38,077 nucleotides of DNA. Source: Bacteroidota bacterium. Its GTDB lineage: Bacteria; Bacteroidota; Bacteroidia; Flavobacteriales; Weeksellaceae. The stretch covers positions 1 through 38,077 of the forward strand of contig JAEXBA010000071.1 in NCBI GenBank assembly GCA_023457935.1. Reading direction: 5' to 3'. The notes under the pieces are model-generated. The model saw nothing but the letters and a program-made list of their open reading frames with translations, had not been told where the DNA came from and searched no databases. Shown in pieces: positions 31,068 through 38,077 of this stretch. Each line of letters begins with the position of its first letter. Position 1 is the first letter of the stretch. The position numbers and the translations under genes were made by a program.

Positions 31068-31880
31068 TTATACAGCAACATTATTATCTCTCAAAGCATC
31101 ATTCAGAGAGGTTTTTTTGTCTGTAGATTCTTTTCTCTGCCCAATAATCAATGCACATGGAACCTGAAACTCTCCCGCAGGAAATGTTTTGGTATAAGAA
31201 CCCGGAATCACAACCGATCTCGCCGGAACTCTTCCTTTGATTTCAACAGGAGTTTCACCGGTAACATCGATAATTTTTGTAGAACCTGTCAACACAACAT
31301 TTGCTCCCAAAACGGCTTCTTTTTCTACGTGAACGCCTTCTACAACAATACATCTGGAACCTACAAAAACATCATCTTCAATAATTACGGGAGCTGCCTG
31401 AAGCGGTTCCAAAACGCCACCAATTCCCACGCCGCCGCTCAGGTGAACATTTTTTCCGATCTGAGCACAGCTTCCAACCGTTGCCCAAGTATCCACCATC
31501 GTTCCGGAATCCACATATGCACCAATATTTACGTAAGAAGGCATCATAATTACGCCTGAAGCTACAAAACTTCCGTGTCTTGCAATTGCGTGAGGAACTA
31601 CTCTAACGCCTTTCTCAGCATAGTTTTTCTTCAATGGGATTTTATCGTGAAACTCAAACGGACCTACTTCTACTGTTTCCATTTTCTGAATCGGGAAATA
31701 CATTACTACAGCTTTTTTCACCCATTCATTTACCTTCCATCCGTCTGCTGTTGGCTCTGCAACGCGCAGTTCGCCCAAATCCAGTTTGGCTACAACCTCA
31801 CGGATTGCTGCTTTGCTTTCATCATTCTGTAGTAAATCTCTGTTTTCCCAAATATTCTCAATGGTTTGCTGTAGTGACAT
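31068..31880 (-). CDS. dapD: 2,3,4,5-tetrahydropyridine-2,6-dicarboxylate N-succinyltransferase
   Basis: Lysine/diaminopimelate pathway: succinylates tetrahydrodipicolinate with succinyl-CoA. 270 residues; the left-handed beta-helix is seen in GSFVASGVIMMPSYVNIGAY and the following hexapeptide turns, with the family block VDSGTMVDTWATVGSCAQIG. ATG start with a -7 box at 31911-31918. Glycosyltransferase genes follow it, an unusual partner but not rare in flavobacteria. Confidence 0.95.
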   Translation of the reverse strand: MSLQQTIENIWENRDLLQNDESKAAIREVVAKLDLGELRVAEPTADGWKVNEWVKKAVVMYFPIQKMETVEVGPFEFHDKIPLKKNYAEKGVRVVPHAIARHGSFVASGVIMMPSYVNIGAYVDSGTMVDTWATVGSCAQIGKNVHLSGGVGIGGVLEPLQAAPVIIEDDVFVGSRCIVVEGVHVEKEAVLGANVVLTGSTKIIDVTGETPVEIKGRVPARSVVIPGSYTKTFPAGEFQVPCALIIGQRKESTDKKTSLNDALRDNNVAV

Positions 31881-31910
31881 ATTTTAATAATTTTTTTAAC
31901 TGAATTTCTG

Positions 31911-31918
31911 CAAAAATA
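31911..31918 (-). promoter_or_regulatory. -7 box of dapD
   Basis: Minus-strand TATTTTTG, exact TAnnTTTG match, 30 nt before the ATG. Confidence 0.55.
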
Positions 31919-31944
31919 CAAATAGAAATCTGCAATTGGAACGT

Positions 31945-32385
31945 TTATACCGCAAGTTTTGCGAAGATATTTTTTCCCGGTTTCTTATGAACCTCAATGG
32001 CAGGATTTATCGAAAGTAAATGTTGAATAAAATCGTCTGTATTGGCCGGAGAAATCAGAATACTGTCATATTTGTTTCCGTACTGCACTTCCAAACGGTC
32101 CATTGATCCGGCAGGAGAACTCAGCGGATTATTACTTTCCCTGATTTTTCTGATGGTTTTAATATCAATTTTAGTTTTTACAAAAAACGCACTGTGCACG
32201 GTTAAGATATTTTCATCAACGGTATACCGGATACTGAAAAGAACAAGAGCAATGAAGACCATGACCGGAACCATTACGAAAAACATCATTAATAACTCCT
32301 CTTGAGCAATATAAAACATGAAACCAAAGACCAAAAGCAGGAATCCCAGCAGTTCAAGTCCGTATTTTGTGCGGTATTTTATCAT
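31945..32385 (-). CDS. PH-domain membrane protein (YyaB-like)
   Basis: 146 residues. Two transmembrane helices (about 10-27 and 33-50) followed by a soluble bacterial PH domain of the YyaB-like type (IRYTVDENILTVHSAF, then IDIKTIRKIRES). Role unknown. It starts 9 nt after the stop of the NlpC/P60 lipoprotein gene, so it is probably cotranscribed. Confidence 0.75.
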   Translation of the reverse strand: MIKYRTKYGLELLGFLLLVFGFMFYIAQEELLMMFFVMVPVMVFIALVLFSIRYTVDENILTVHSAFFVKTKIDIKTIRKIRESNNPLSSPAGSMDRLEVQYGNKYDSILISPANTDDFIQHLLSINPAIEVHKKPGKNIFAKLAV

Positions 32386-32394
32386 TTTTGTTAT

Positions 32395-32934
32395 TTACAA
32401 AACCCTTCTTGCAAAAAGATATGCTTTGTTCCAGTATTTTTCGTTTAAGGAAGAAATAATGACGCCTTTTGATGTGGAGGAATGAATAAACGTCACTTCC
32501 CCGTCAGAATTGATGGTATGAACGATGCCAACATGCGAAACTCTGTCGCCACCCGCAGTTGCGAAAAATACAAGATCGCCCGGTTTGGCTTCTTCGATAT
32601 CAATCGCTTTCCCTTCAATGGCCTGATCGGATGATCGGCGCGGTAATTTTTTATCGTTTTCGTCAAATACTTTACATACCAGTCCGGAGCAGTCGAAGCC
32701 GGCAGAGGTATTGCCGGCATATTTGTATGGTGCACCCAAATACTTTTCGGCATCTTTCAGAAGTGCATTGACTTCAGCAGAATTTTTTCCGGAAAAGCCC
32801 GAATTCAGCGTTCGGAGTTCTGCAGATTTTGTAACTGTTTTCTTATAGGGTGAACTTCTGCTCACCGGTTTTTTGGAGCTGCCACATGAAAGGAGCAATA
32901 CAGATGACAGCACCATTATCAATAACTTCTTCAT
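32395..32934 (-). CDS. NlpC/P60 (C40) peptidoglycan hydrolase, lipoprotein
   Basis: 179 residues. Lipobox LLSC (C17). The C-terminal NlpC/P60 domain has the triad C82 (GFDCSGLV), H134 (VSHVGIV) and H151 (FIHSS). It cleaves peptide stems of peptidoglycan at the outer-membrane or periplasmic face. I chose the ATG at 32934 because the -7 box at 32950-32957 lies upstream of it, and a start at 32967 would precede that box. First gene of a two-gene operon. Confidence 0.9.
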   Translation of the reverse strand: MKKLLIMVLSSVLLLSCGSSKKPVSRSSPYKKTVTKSAELRTLNSGFSGKNSAEVNALLKDAEKYLGAPYKYAGNTSAGFDCSGLVCKVFDENDKKLPRRSSDQAIEGKAIDIEEAKPGDLVFFATAGGDRVSHVGIVHTINSDGEVTFIHSSTSKGVIISSLNEKYWNKAYLFARRVL

Positions 32935-32949
32935 TTTTCTACTTTTCTT

Positions 32950-32957
32950 CAAATATA
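32950..32957 (-). promoter_or_regulatory. -7 box of the NlpC/P60 operon
   Basis: Minus-strand TATATTTG, exact TAnnTTTG match, 15 nt before the ATG at 32934. Confidence 0.65.
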
Positions 32958-33010
32958 AAAAATTCATTTTTAGATTCTACGTAAATGCCCTAATAATGAG
33001 ATATTTCATA

Positions 33011-33041
33011 TTGAATTTACTTTATTATTTTGATATATTTG
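33011..33041 (+). promoter_or_regulatory. Promoter of the pnt operon
   Basis: TTG (33011-33013), 20-bp spacer, TATATTTG (33034-33041), close to the Bacteroidota consensus; 24 nt before the pntAA ATG. Confidence 0.65.
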
Positions 33042-33065
33042 TTTATATATTTTTAATATAACGCG

Positions 33066-34193
33066 ATGATTATAGGCATCTTAAAAGAACCTTCGTTTGA
33101 AACGCGCGTCTCGATGATAGCAGATTCGGTTTCCGCTTTAACCAAAAAAGGTATACAGGTTTCTGTAGAAAGTGGGGCTGGAGAAAAAGCGTTCTGTCCG
33201 GATGAAGATTATATCAAAGCCGGAGCCGCGATTAAAAGCAGAACGGAAGTGACTGAACAATCAGATCTCATACTCGCGATTCATCCGCCTAAAGATGCTG
33301 AAATCCCTTTATTCAAAGGAAAAATTCTTTTGGGAGTTTTCAATCCGCTTCTTAATGCAGATTTCGCTTTATCACTTGCGGAAAACAATGTCACCGCTTT
33401 TTCAATGGATATGCTTCCGAGAACAACCAGAGCACAGTCCATGGATGTTTTGAGTTCGCAGGCGAATATTTCCGGTTACAAAGCCGTGTTGGAAGCCGCA
33501 AACAGCTATTCCCGCTACTTCCCGATGTTCATGACTGCTGCAGGAAGTATTGCTCCAGCAAAAGTCCTGATTCTAGGTGCCGGAGTTGCCGGTTTGCAGG
33601 CCATTGCAACCGCGCGAAGGTTGGGAGCTGTGGTAGAAGTTTTTGACACCAGACCTGCCGTAAAAGAGGAAGTAATGAGTCTTGGCGCGAAATTCATTGA
33701 AGTGGAAGGTGCAGCAGATGCAACGAAAGCCGGCGGTTATGCTGTTGAACAGACCGAAGAATACAGGCAGAAACAGCAGCAGAGGATTGCCGAAACTATT
33801 GCTAAAGCCGACATCGTTATTACAACCGCGCAGATTCCGGGAAAAAAAGCGCCGGTTCTGGTTTCCGAAGAAATGCTCAGAAACATGAAAAAAGGTTCTG
33901 TAATTGTTGATTTGGCAGCTTCAACAGGCGGAAATACACCTTCAACAAAGAATAACCAAACAGTTTTGGTGAACGGAATTACCATTATCGGAAATTCTTC
34001 GCTGCAATCAACAATGCCTTCAGACGCAAGTAAATTATACGGAAAGAATATTGTGAATTTCCTTCAGCTCATCACCGATAAAGACGGAAACCTGAACCTG
34101 AACTGGGAAGATGATCTTGTAACCGGAGCCTGCATCACCCATAACGGAAAAATTACCAACGACCGTATTAAACCAACACTAGCAAATGCTTAA
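33066..34193 (+). CDS. pntAA: NAD(P) transhydrogenase alpha subunit 1 (domain I, NAD-binding)
   Basis: 375 residues, domain I of the proton-pumping transhydrogenase, which reduces NADP+ with NADH at the cost of proton motive force. The NAD-binding core is VLILGAGVAGLQAIATARRLGA, preceded by the signature PRTTRAQSMDVLSSQANISG. It belongs to the split, three-gene form (alpha-1, alpha-2, beta), found in many Bacteroidota; the next genes are pntAB and pntB. Soluble, bound to the inner membrane by its partners. Confidence 0.95.
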   Translation: MIIGILKEPSFETRVSMIADSVSALTKKGIQVSVESGAGEKAFCPDEDYIKAGAAIKSRTEVTEQSDLILAIHPPKDAEIPLFKGKILLGVFNPLLNADFALSLAENNVTAFSMDMLPRTTRAQSMDVLSSQANISGYKAVLEAANSYSRYFPMFMTAAGSIAPAKVLILGAGVAGLQAIATARRLGAVVEVFDTRPAVKEEVMSLGAKFIEVEGAADATKAGGYAVEQTEEYRQKQQQRIAETIAKADIVITTAQIPGKKAPVLVSEEMLRNMKKGSVIVDLAASTGGNTPSTKNNQTVLVNGITIIGNSSLQSTMPSDASKLYGKNIVNFLQLITDKDGNLNLNWEDDLVTGACITHNGKITNDRIKPTLANA

Positions 34194-34204
34194 TTCCTGA
34201 AATC

Positions 34205-34510
34205 ATGGAAATATTAAACTGGATTACTGAAAACCAGCAGATCATCTATATTGTCATTCTGATGATTTTTGTCGGAATTGAAGTCATCGGGCGTGTTCCG
34301 AGCGTTCTTCATACACCATTGATGAGCGGCGCAAATGCTATTCACGGTGTTGTGATTGTAGGTGCAATTATCGTGATGGGTTCAGCCGATTCTGACAATT
34401 ATATCGCACTTATTCTCGGATTTTTAGCGGTGATCGTCGGAACACTAAATGTTGTGGGCGGATTTGTCGTAACCGACCGGATGCTGGAAATGTTCAAAAA
34501 GAAAAAATAA
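34205..34510 (+). CDS. pntAB: NAD(P) transhydrogenase alpha subunit 2 (membrane)
   Basis: 101 residues, three membrane helices, corresponding to the membrane part of the alpha subunit. The segment IEVIGRVPSVLHTPLMSGANAI is characteristic. Encoded 11 nt after pntAA and 18 nt before pntB. Confidence 0.93.
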   Translation: MEILNWITENQQIIYIVILMIFVGIEVIGRVPSVLHTPLMSGANAIHGVVIVGAIIVMGSADSDNYIALILGFLAVIVGTLNVVGGFVVTDRMLEMFKKKK

Positions 34511-34528
34511 TCTGAGAACAGCTTAATT

Positions 34529-35932
34529 ATGGGACTGCTTACGCTTTGTTATCTGATTGCTTCCGTTACGTTTATCCTCGGGCTAAAGATGCTTTCTGAC
34601 CCTAAAACGGCGCGAAACGGAAATCTGCTCTCTGCAGCGGGAATGACCGTTGCAATTTTGGGAACCATCTTTCTTTACAAAGATTCTGAAGGTGAAAAAC
34701 TGGGAAATTACACCTGGATTTTTGGTGGAATTCTGATTGGCTCCGTCATCGGTATCATGGCTGCCAAAAAGGTGAAAATGACTGCAATGCCGCAGATGGT
34801 TTCTGTTTTTAACGGAATGGGCGGCGCGTGTGCTGCTTTAATTTCCATTGTTGAATTTAATCATCTTGCAGAAAATCCAGGCTCCGGCCATATGGCGACA
34901 CTTTCTGTGATTTTGCTTGGACTGATTATCGGTTCGGTTTCTTTCTCAGGAAGTATGATTGCGTGGGGAAAACTCAACGGAAATATTAAAAAAGATTTTG
35001 CCTTTCCGGGGCAGCAATTCATCAATATCCTGGTTCTGGCAGCGGTTTTGGCACTGTCGGTTTATCTAGTTCTTAATTTTACTCCTGAAAATATTTTCGT
35101 ATTCTACCTAATTCTTGCGTTTTCGTTGCTTTACGGCGTAATGTTCGTTTTCCCGATTGGCGGTGCAGATATGCCGGTGGTGATTTCTGTTCTGAATTCA
35201 TTTACCGGTGTTGCAGCGGCCTGCGGCGGATTTCTGTATGACAACAAGGCCATGCTTACCGGTGGAATTCTGGTTGGTGCAGCAGGATCTCTTCTGACAA
35301 TTCTGATGTGTAAAGCGATGAACCGTTCCCTTCTGAATGTTCTGATAGGTTCATTTGGCGGAAGCTCACACTCTTCAAGCGGATCGTCTTCATCAGGCGG
35401 AACTGTACGGGAAATTACGCTGAGCGACACTGCAGTTCTGATGTCTTATGCGAACAAAGTGATTATCGTTCCGGGTTACGGACTGGCAGTTGCACAGGCA
35501 CAGCATACCTGTCATGAACTTGAAAAACTGCTCGAAAGCAAAGGCGTTGATGTAAAATACGCGATACATCCGGTTGCGGGAAGAATGCCCGGACACATGA
35601 ATGTATTATTGGCTGAAGCTGATGTTCCGTATGAAAAACTGCTGGAAATGGAGCAGGCCAACGAAGAATTTCCGACTACTGAAGTGGTACTGATTCTCGG
35701 CGCGAATGATGTTGTGAATCCGGCTGCGAAGGAAGATCCAGGCTCTCCTATTTACGGAATGCCGATTCTTGATGTGGAACTTTCGAAAAACGTTATAGTG
35801 AACAAACGAAGCATGAAACCCGGTTACGCCGGAATTGAAAATGAACTTTTCTTCAGACCGAAAACATCCATGCTGTTTGGAGATGCAAAAAAGGTTCTTC
35901 AGGATCTTACTGCAGAAATTAAGAATCTTTAA
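34529..35932 (+). CDS. pntB: NAD(P) transhydrogenase beta subunit
   Basis: 467 residues: about 8-9 membrane helices to residue ~265, a serine/glycine linker (SSHSSSGSSSSGG), then the NADP-binding domain III with VPGYGLAVAQAQH, HPVAGRMPGHMNVLLAEA, GANDVVNPAA and KRSMKPGYAG. It forms the proton channel with the alpha membrane segment. The linker is longer than in E. coli PntB. Terminator follows directly. Confidence 0.95.
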   Translation: MGLLTLCYLIASVTFILGLKMLSDPKTARNGNLLSAAGMTVAILGTIFLYKDSEGEKLGNYTWIFGGILIGSVIGIMAAKKVKMTAMPQMVSVFNGMGGACAALISIVEFNHLAENPGSGHMATLSVILLGLIIGSVSFSGSMIAWGKLNGNIKKDFAFPGQQFINILVLAAVLALSVYLVLNFTPENIFVFYLILAFSLLYGVMFVFPIGGADMPVVISVLNSFTGVAAACGGFLYDNKAMLTGGILVGAAGSLLTILMCKAMNRSLLNVLIGSFGGSSHSSSGSSSSGGTVREITLSDTAVLMSYANKVIIVPGYGLAVAQAQHTCHELEKLLESKGVDVKYAIHPVAGRMPGHMNVLLAEADVPYEKLLEMEQANEEFPTTEVVLILGANDVVNPAAKEDPGSPIYGMPILDVELSKNVIVNKRSMKPGYAGIENELFFRPKTSMLFGDAKKVLQDLTAEIKNL

Positions 35933-35937
35933 AGATG

Positions 35938-35965
35938 AAATCCTGCACGAAGCAGGATTTTTTTT
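35938..35965. terminator. Terminator between pntB and the APC permease gene
   Basis: AAATCCTGC / GCAGGATTT stem, 5-nt loop, T-run of 8; convergent genes on either side. Confidence 0.88.
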
Positions 35966-37382
35966 ATTTCAGTTCTCTGTTTTTATTACGGTTGATAAAA
36001 AGGTAAACCGGCAAACCAATCAGAATCAGGATAAATCCGGGCCAGGTATATCCAGGTTTATAGAATATCAAAAGAACGCAGAAAGCAGTTCCAATCAGTA
36101 AATAAAGTATTGGGGTTACAGGATAAAGCCACGTTTTGTAAGGTCTTTCGAGGTTTGGTTTTTTAATTCTCATCCAGATTACTCCGAAAACCGTAATCAT
36201 ATAAAAGAGAACAATCACGAAAGAAATCATATCCAGCAAATCGCCGTACTGTCCGCTTAAAGCCAGTACACAGGCCCAAATTCCCTGCATCCACAGAGAT
36301 TTTTCCGGAACTTCATACTTATTGTTTTCCATCGCGCCTTTGAAGAAAAGACCGTCTTTTGCCATGGTCTGAAATACTCTTGCGCCCGCCAAAACCAGTC
36401 CGTTGATACAGCCAAACGTAGAAATCATCACTAAAATTGCCATGATTACGGTTCCGACATGCCCAAACATCATTTCTGACGCGGCAACTGCCGGACGGTT
36501 TTTATCAGCAAATGCAATTCCGTCGCGGTCGAGAGCATTCAAATAAACCAGATTCACCAAAAGATAAAGAATCATCACTGCCGATGTTCCCAAAATCATG
36601 GATTTAACGACGTTTTTCTTAGGATTTTCAATTTCACCCGAAACGAAAGTCACATTTTCCCACGCCACCGAACTGAAAACCGAGCCCACCATTGCAGCGG
36701 CAATTCCGCCCATCAACGTCATTCCGCCGATTTCCTTCCAGCCAGTCGGTAACAGATTATTTCCGACTTCTCTTCCCAGATCCTGAAATCCGTTCCAGCC
36801 AAAACTCATGTTATCCAGGAAATGCGAATTCTTCACCAACAGAAAACCAAAGACAATCAAACCCAGAAGCGATAGGATTTTGGAAGCCGTAAAGACGTTC
36901 TGCAGCAGTTTTCCGTTTCGGACACCTCTTGTGTTGATGTACGTCAGCAAGAGGATAATGAAAATCGCCAGAATCTGAATCCAGGTAATCTTAAAACCGC
37001 CGTTCTGGAAAATCGGTTCAGAATTGTTCAGCCACGGAACAAGATACGCTGTGAATTTTCCGAATGCCATTGCGACAGCTGCAATAGTTCCGGTCTGAAT
37101 CACAGCAAAAAGGCCCCAACCGTACAGAAAACCGGTCATTTTACCGAAAATTTCAGTCATATAGGTGTACTGTCCGCCTGCTTTCGGAAACATTGATGAG
37201 AGTTCACCATAGGAAATGGCTGCAGCAACAGTCATAATTCCGGTAATAATCCATACCACAATCAGCCAGTAACCTGAGCCGAGATTCCGCATCATATCGG
37301 AACTCACAATAAAAATTCCGCTCCCGATCATGGAACCCATAACCAGCATTACGGCATCCCAGAGTTTAAGTTTTTTCTCCAT
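35964..37382 (-). CDS. APC-family amino acid permease
   Basis: 472 residues and 12 predicted membrane helices. N-terminal GSMIGSGIFIVSSDMMRNLGS (unwound helix 1 that binds the amino-acid backbone), then SYGELSSMFPKAGGQYTYM, the consensus of APC transporters. Helix 6 region is VAWENVTFVSGEIENPKKN. The C-terminus (NRNKNRELK) is cytosolic. Substrate unknown; LAT or CAT-like amino acid exchange is likely. The upstream region contains an 8-bp dyad around its -7 box. Confidence 0.9.
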   Translation of the reverse strand: MEKKLKLWDAVMLVMGSMIGSGIFIVSSDMMRNLGSGYWLIVVWIITGIMTVAAAISYGELSSMFPKAGGQYTYMTEIFGKMTGFLYGWGLFAVIQTGTIAAVAMAFGKFTAYLVPWLNNSEPIFQNGGFKITWIQILAIFIILLLTYINTRGVRNGKLLQNVFTASKILSLLGLIVFGFLLVKNSHFLDNMSFGWNGFQDLGREVGNNLLPTGWKEIGGMTLMGGIAAAMVGSVFSSVAWENVTFVSGEIENPKKNVVKSMILGTSAVMILYLLVNLVYLNALDRDGIAFADKNRPAVAASEMMFGHVGTVIMAILVMISTFGCINGLVLAGARVFQTMAKDGLFFKGAMENNKYEVPEKSLWMQGIWACVLALSGQYGDLLDMISFVIVLFYMITVFGVIWMRIKKPNLERPYKTWLYPVTPILYLLIGTAFCVLLIFYKPGYTWPGFILILIGLPVYLFINRNKNRELK

Positions 37383-37449
37383 ACTTAAGTGAGAAAATGT
37401 TGTTTAAAGCAGAAAATTCAACGGCAAGGCCACTGAACTTTCAAAATTT

Positions 37450-37479
37450 TCCGAAATCAAATATATAAGTTATTTCGGA
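37450..37479 (-). promoter_or_regulatory. Permease promoter with -7 box enclosed by an 8-bp dyad
   Basis: Minus-strand TATATTTG (37465-37458) matches TAnnTTTG exactly. It lies between perfect arms TCCGAAAT (37450-37457) and ATTTCGGA (37472-37479) separated by 14 bp. A repressor bound to this dyad would cover the promoter. It leaves a leader of about 70 nt. Confidence 0.55.
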
Positions 37480-37518
37480 CAAAACGTTAAGTAAATTAGT
37501 CTTAATATTTCCGGAATG

Positions 37519-38077
37519 CTAAACGATTTCAAAGTTCTGAGGCGCATCAAGCTTCGGAAATTTACTTTCCGACTTAAAGAATTTTCCCGTGCAGTCAATT
37601 TCTTTCCATCCTTTCTTTTTACCGCAGTCACCGACTTCCATTACAACCGGAACAAAAGAAATCTCATTGTCGCCTTCCTTCAGTTCTTCCTTAAACTGCA
37701 CAGCAACATCCAGGATACATTCAAAATCCGTATTCAGCTTTACATTTCTGTAGATAATATCATAATGTGATTCCTGGTTTTCCGGAATTTCGAAATATTT
37801 TTCCCAGTTTTCGGTTGAACCTTTTAATTCCGCAATCGCCTTAAGTCCTTCGTATAAAGCTATGGTATAGAACTTCCGGGTTCCTTCGCGCCTATAATCG
37901 TCCGGGAAATGACCGCCTTCATACAGAACAGTCGGCAAACCCATTTTCGTGAAATTATCGCCGGTTGAAGTAGGATAAAATTCATCATTATAACGCGCAA
38001 TCTGTTTAGGAATCAGACTTTCCAGACTTTCTACAATCTTTGCGATGACCGCCATCGCACGTTTCCGGGTTTCGGTA
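37519..38077 (-). CDS. M14-like zinc carboxypeptidase, C-terminal part (5' end outside the window)
   Basis: At least 185 residues are visible; the frame stays open to the right edge, so the start lies beyond it. The segment PTVLYEGGHFPDDYRREGTR resembles the C-terminal part of Bacteroidota M14-family peptidases, after the zinc and catalytic region. The catalytic residues are not in the window, so the call rests on partial resemblance only. The last ~100 residues (EISFVPVVMEVGDCGKK) look like a beta-rich tail. Leftward, with the permease gene downstream. Confidence 0.5.
   Translation of the reverse strand, partial: TETRKRAMAVIAKIVESLESLIPKQIARYNDEFYPTSTGDNFTKMGLPTVLYEGGHFPDDYRREGTRKFYTIALYEGLKAIAELKGSTENWEKYFEIPENQESHYDIIYRNVKLNTDFECILDVAVQFKEELKEGDNEISFVPVVMEVGDCGKKKGWKEIDCTGKFFKSESKFPKLDAPQNFEIV

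Overview
The window comes from a chromosome of a Bacteroidota member, most likely the Flavobacteriia (Weeksellaceae, Chryseobacterium/Kaistella-like). Evidence: several secreted proteins end in a type IX secretion (T9SS) C-terminal sorting domain; promoters carry the Bacteroidota -7 box TAnnTTTG; genes lack Shine-Dalgarno sequences; there are bacillithiol-type genes; and SusCD-era housekeeping genes look flavobacterial. No rRNA, CRISPR array, insertion sequence or phage gene is visible.

Layout. 1-2000 is AT-rich accessory DNA beside a tRNA-Ala(GGC) gene. It holds a long foldback element at the left edge, a two-gene cassette of orphan genes (one with a HIRAN-like domain) bounded by a 15-bp inverted repeat, a frameshifted small gene, and little else. 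2127-3487 is an operon of bacilliredoxin YtxJ, a DUF1569 protein and a YfiT-type bacillithiol transferase. 3605-6814 has pncA, an RluB/RsuA-family pseudouridine synthase with a small partner gene, and aroB. 7180-7803 is an outer-membrane beta-barrel protein. 7886-11459 reads leftward as satD, a DUF3307 membrane protein, purC and purF, probably one transcript. Its promoter is embedded in four 18-bp dyads (ATAAG-N8-CTTAT) spaced at exactly 29 bp.

11578-18263 carries two large T9SS exoenzymes (an endonuclease-I family nuclease and a reprolysin-like zinc protease with duplicated FN3 domains) around an acyl-CoA dehydrogenase. 18368-20287 holds a MazG-like pyrophosphohydrolase, a thioredoxin-fold lipoprotein, a DUF4230 protein and a small charged protein. 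20411-24769 is the translation cluster thrS-infC-rpmI-rplT. It is unusual in that infC appears to start at ATA and a polytopic membrane protein gene sits between infC and rpmI. 24852-28802 has an M28 aminopeptidase (T9SS), a lipoprotein and a CPA2 cation/proton antiporter. 28820-31880 reads leftward: dapD, two glycosyltransferases and a secreted coiled-coil protein. 31945-32934 is an NlpC/P60 lipoprotein and a PH-domain membrane protein. 33066-35932 is the three-gene transhydrogenase operon pntAA-pntAB-pntB. An APC-family permease and a truncated M14-like peptidase close the window.

The two most promising undescribed signals are (i) the phased operator array in front of satD, whose product combines a nucleotidyl-cyclase/GGDEF-like N-terminus with a C-terminal helix-turn-helix, and (ii) the inverted-repeat-bounded orphan cassette next to a 188-bp nested palindrome, which recalls integron cassette boundaries although no integrase is present. 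Both are readings of sequence and need genome-wide comparison.
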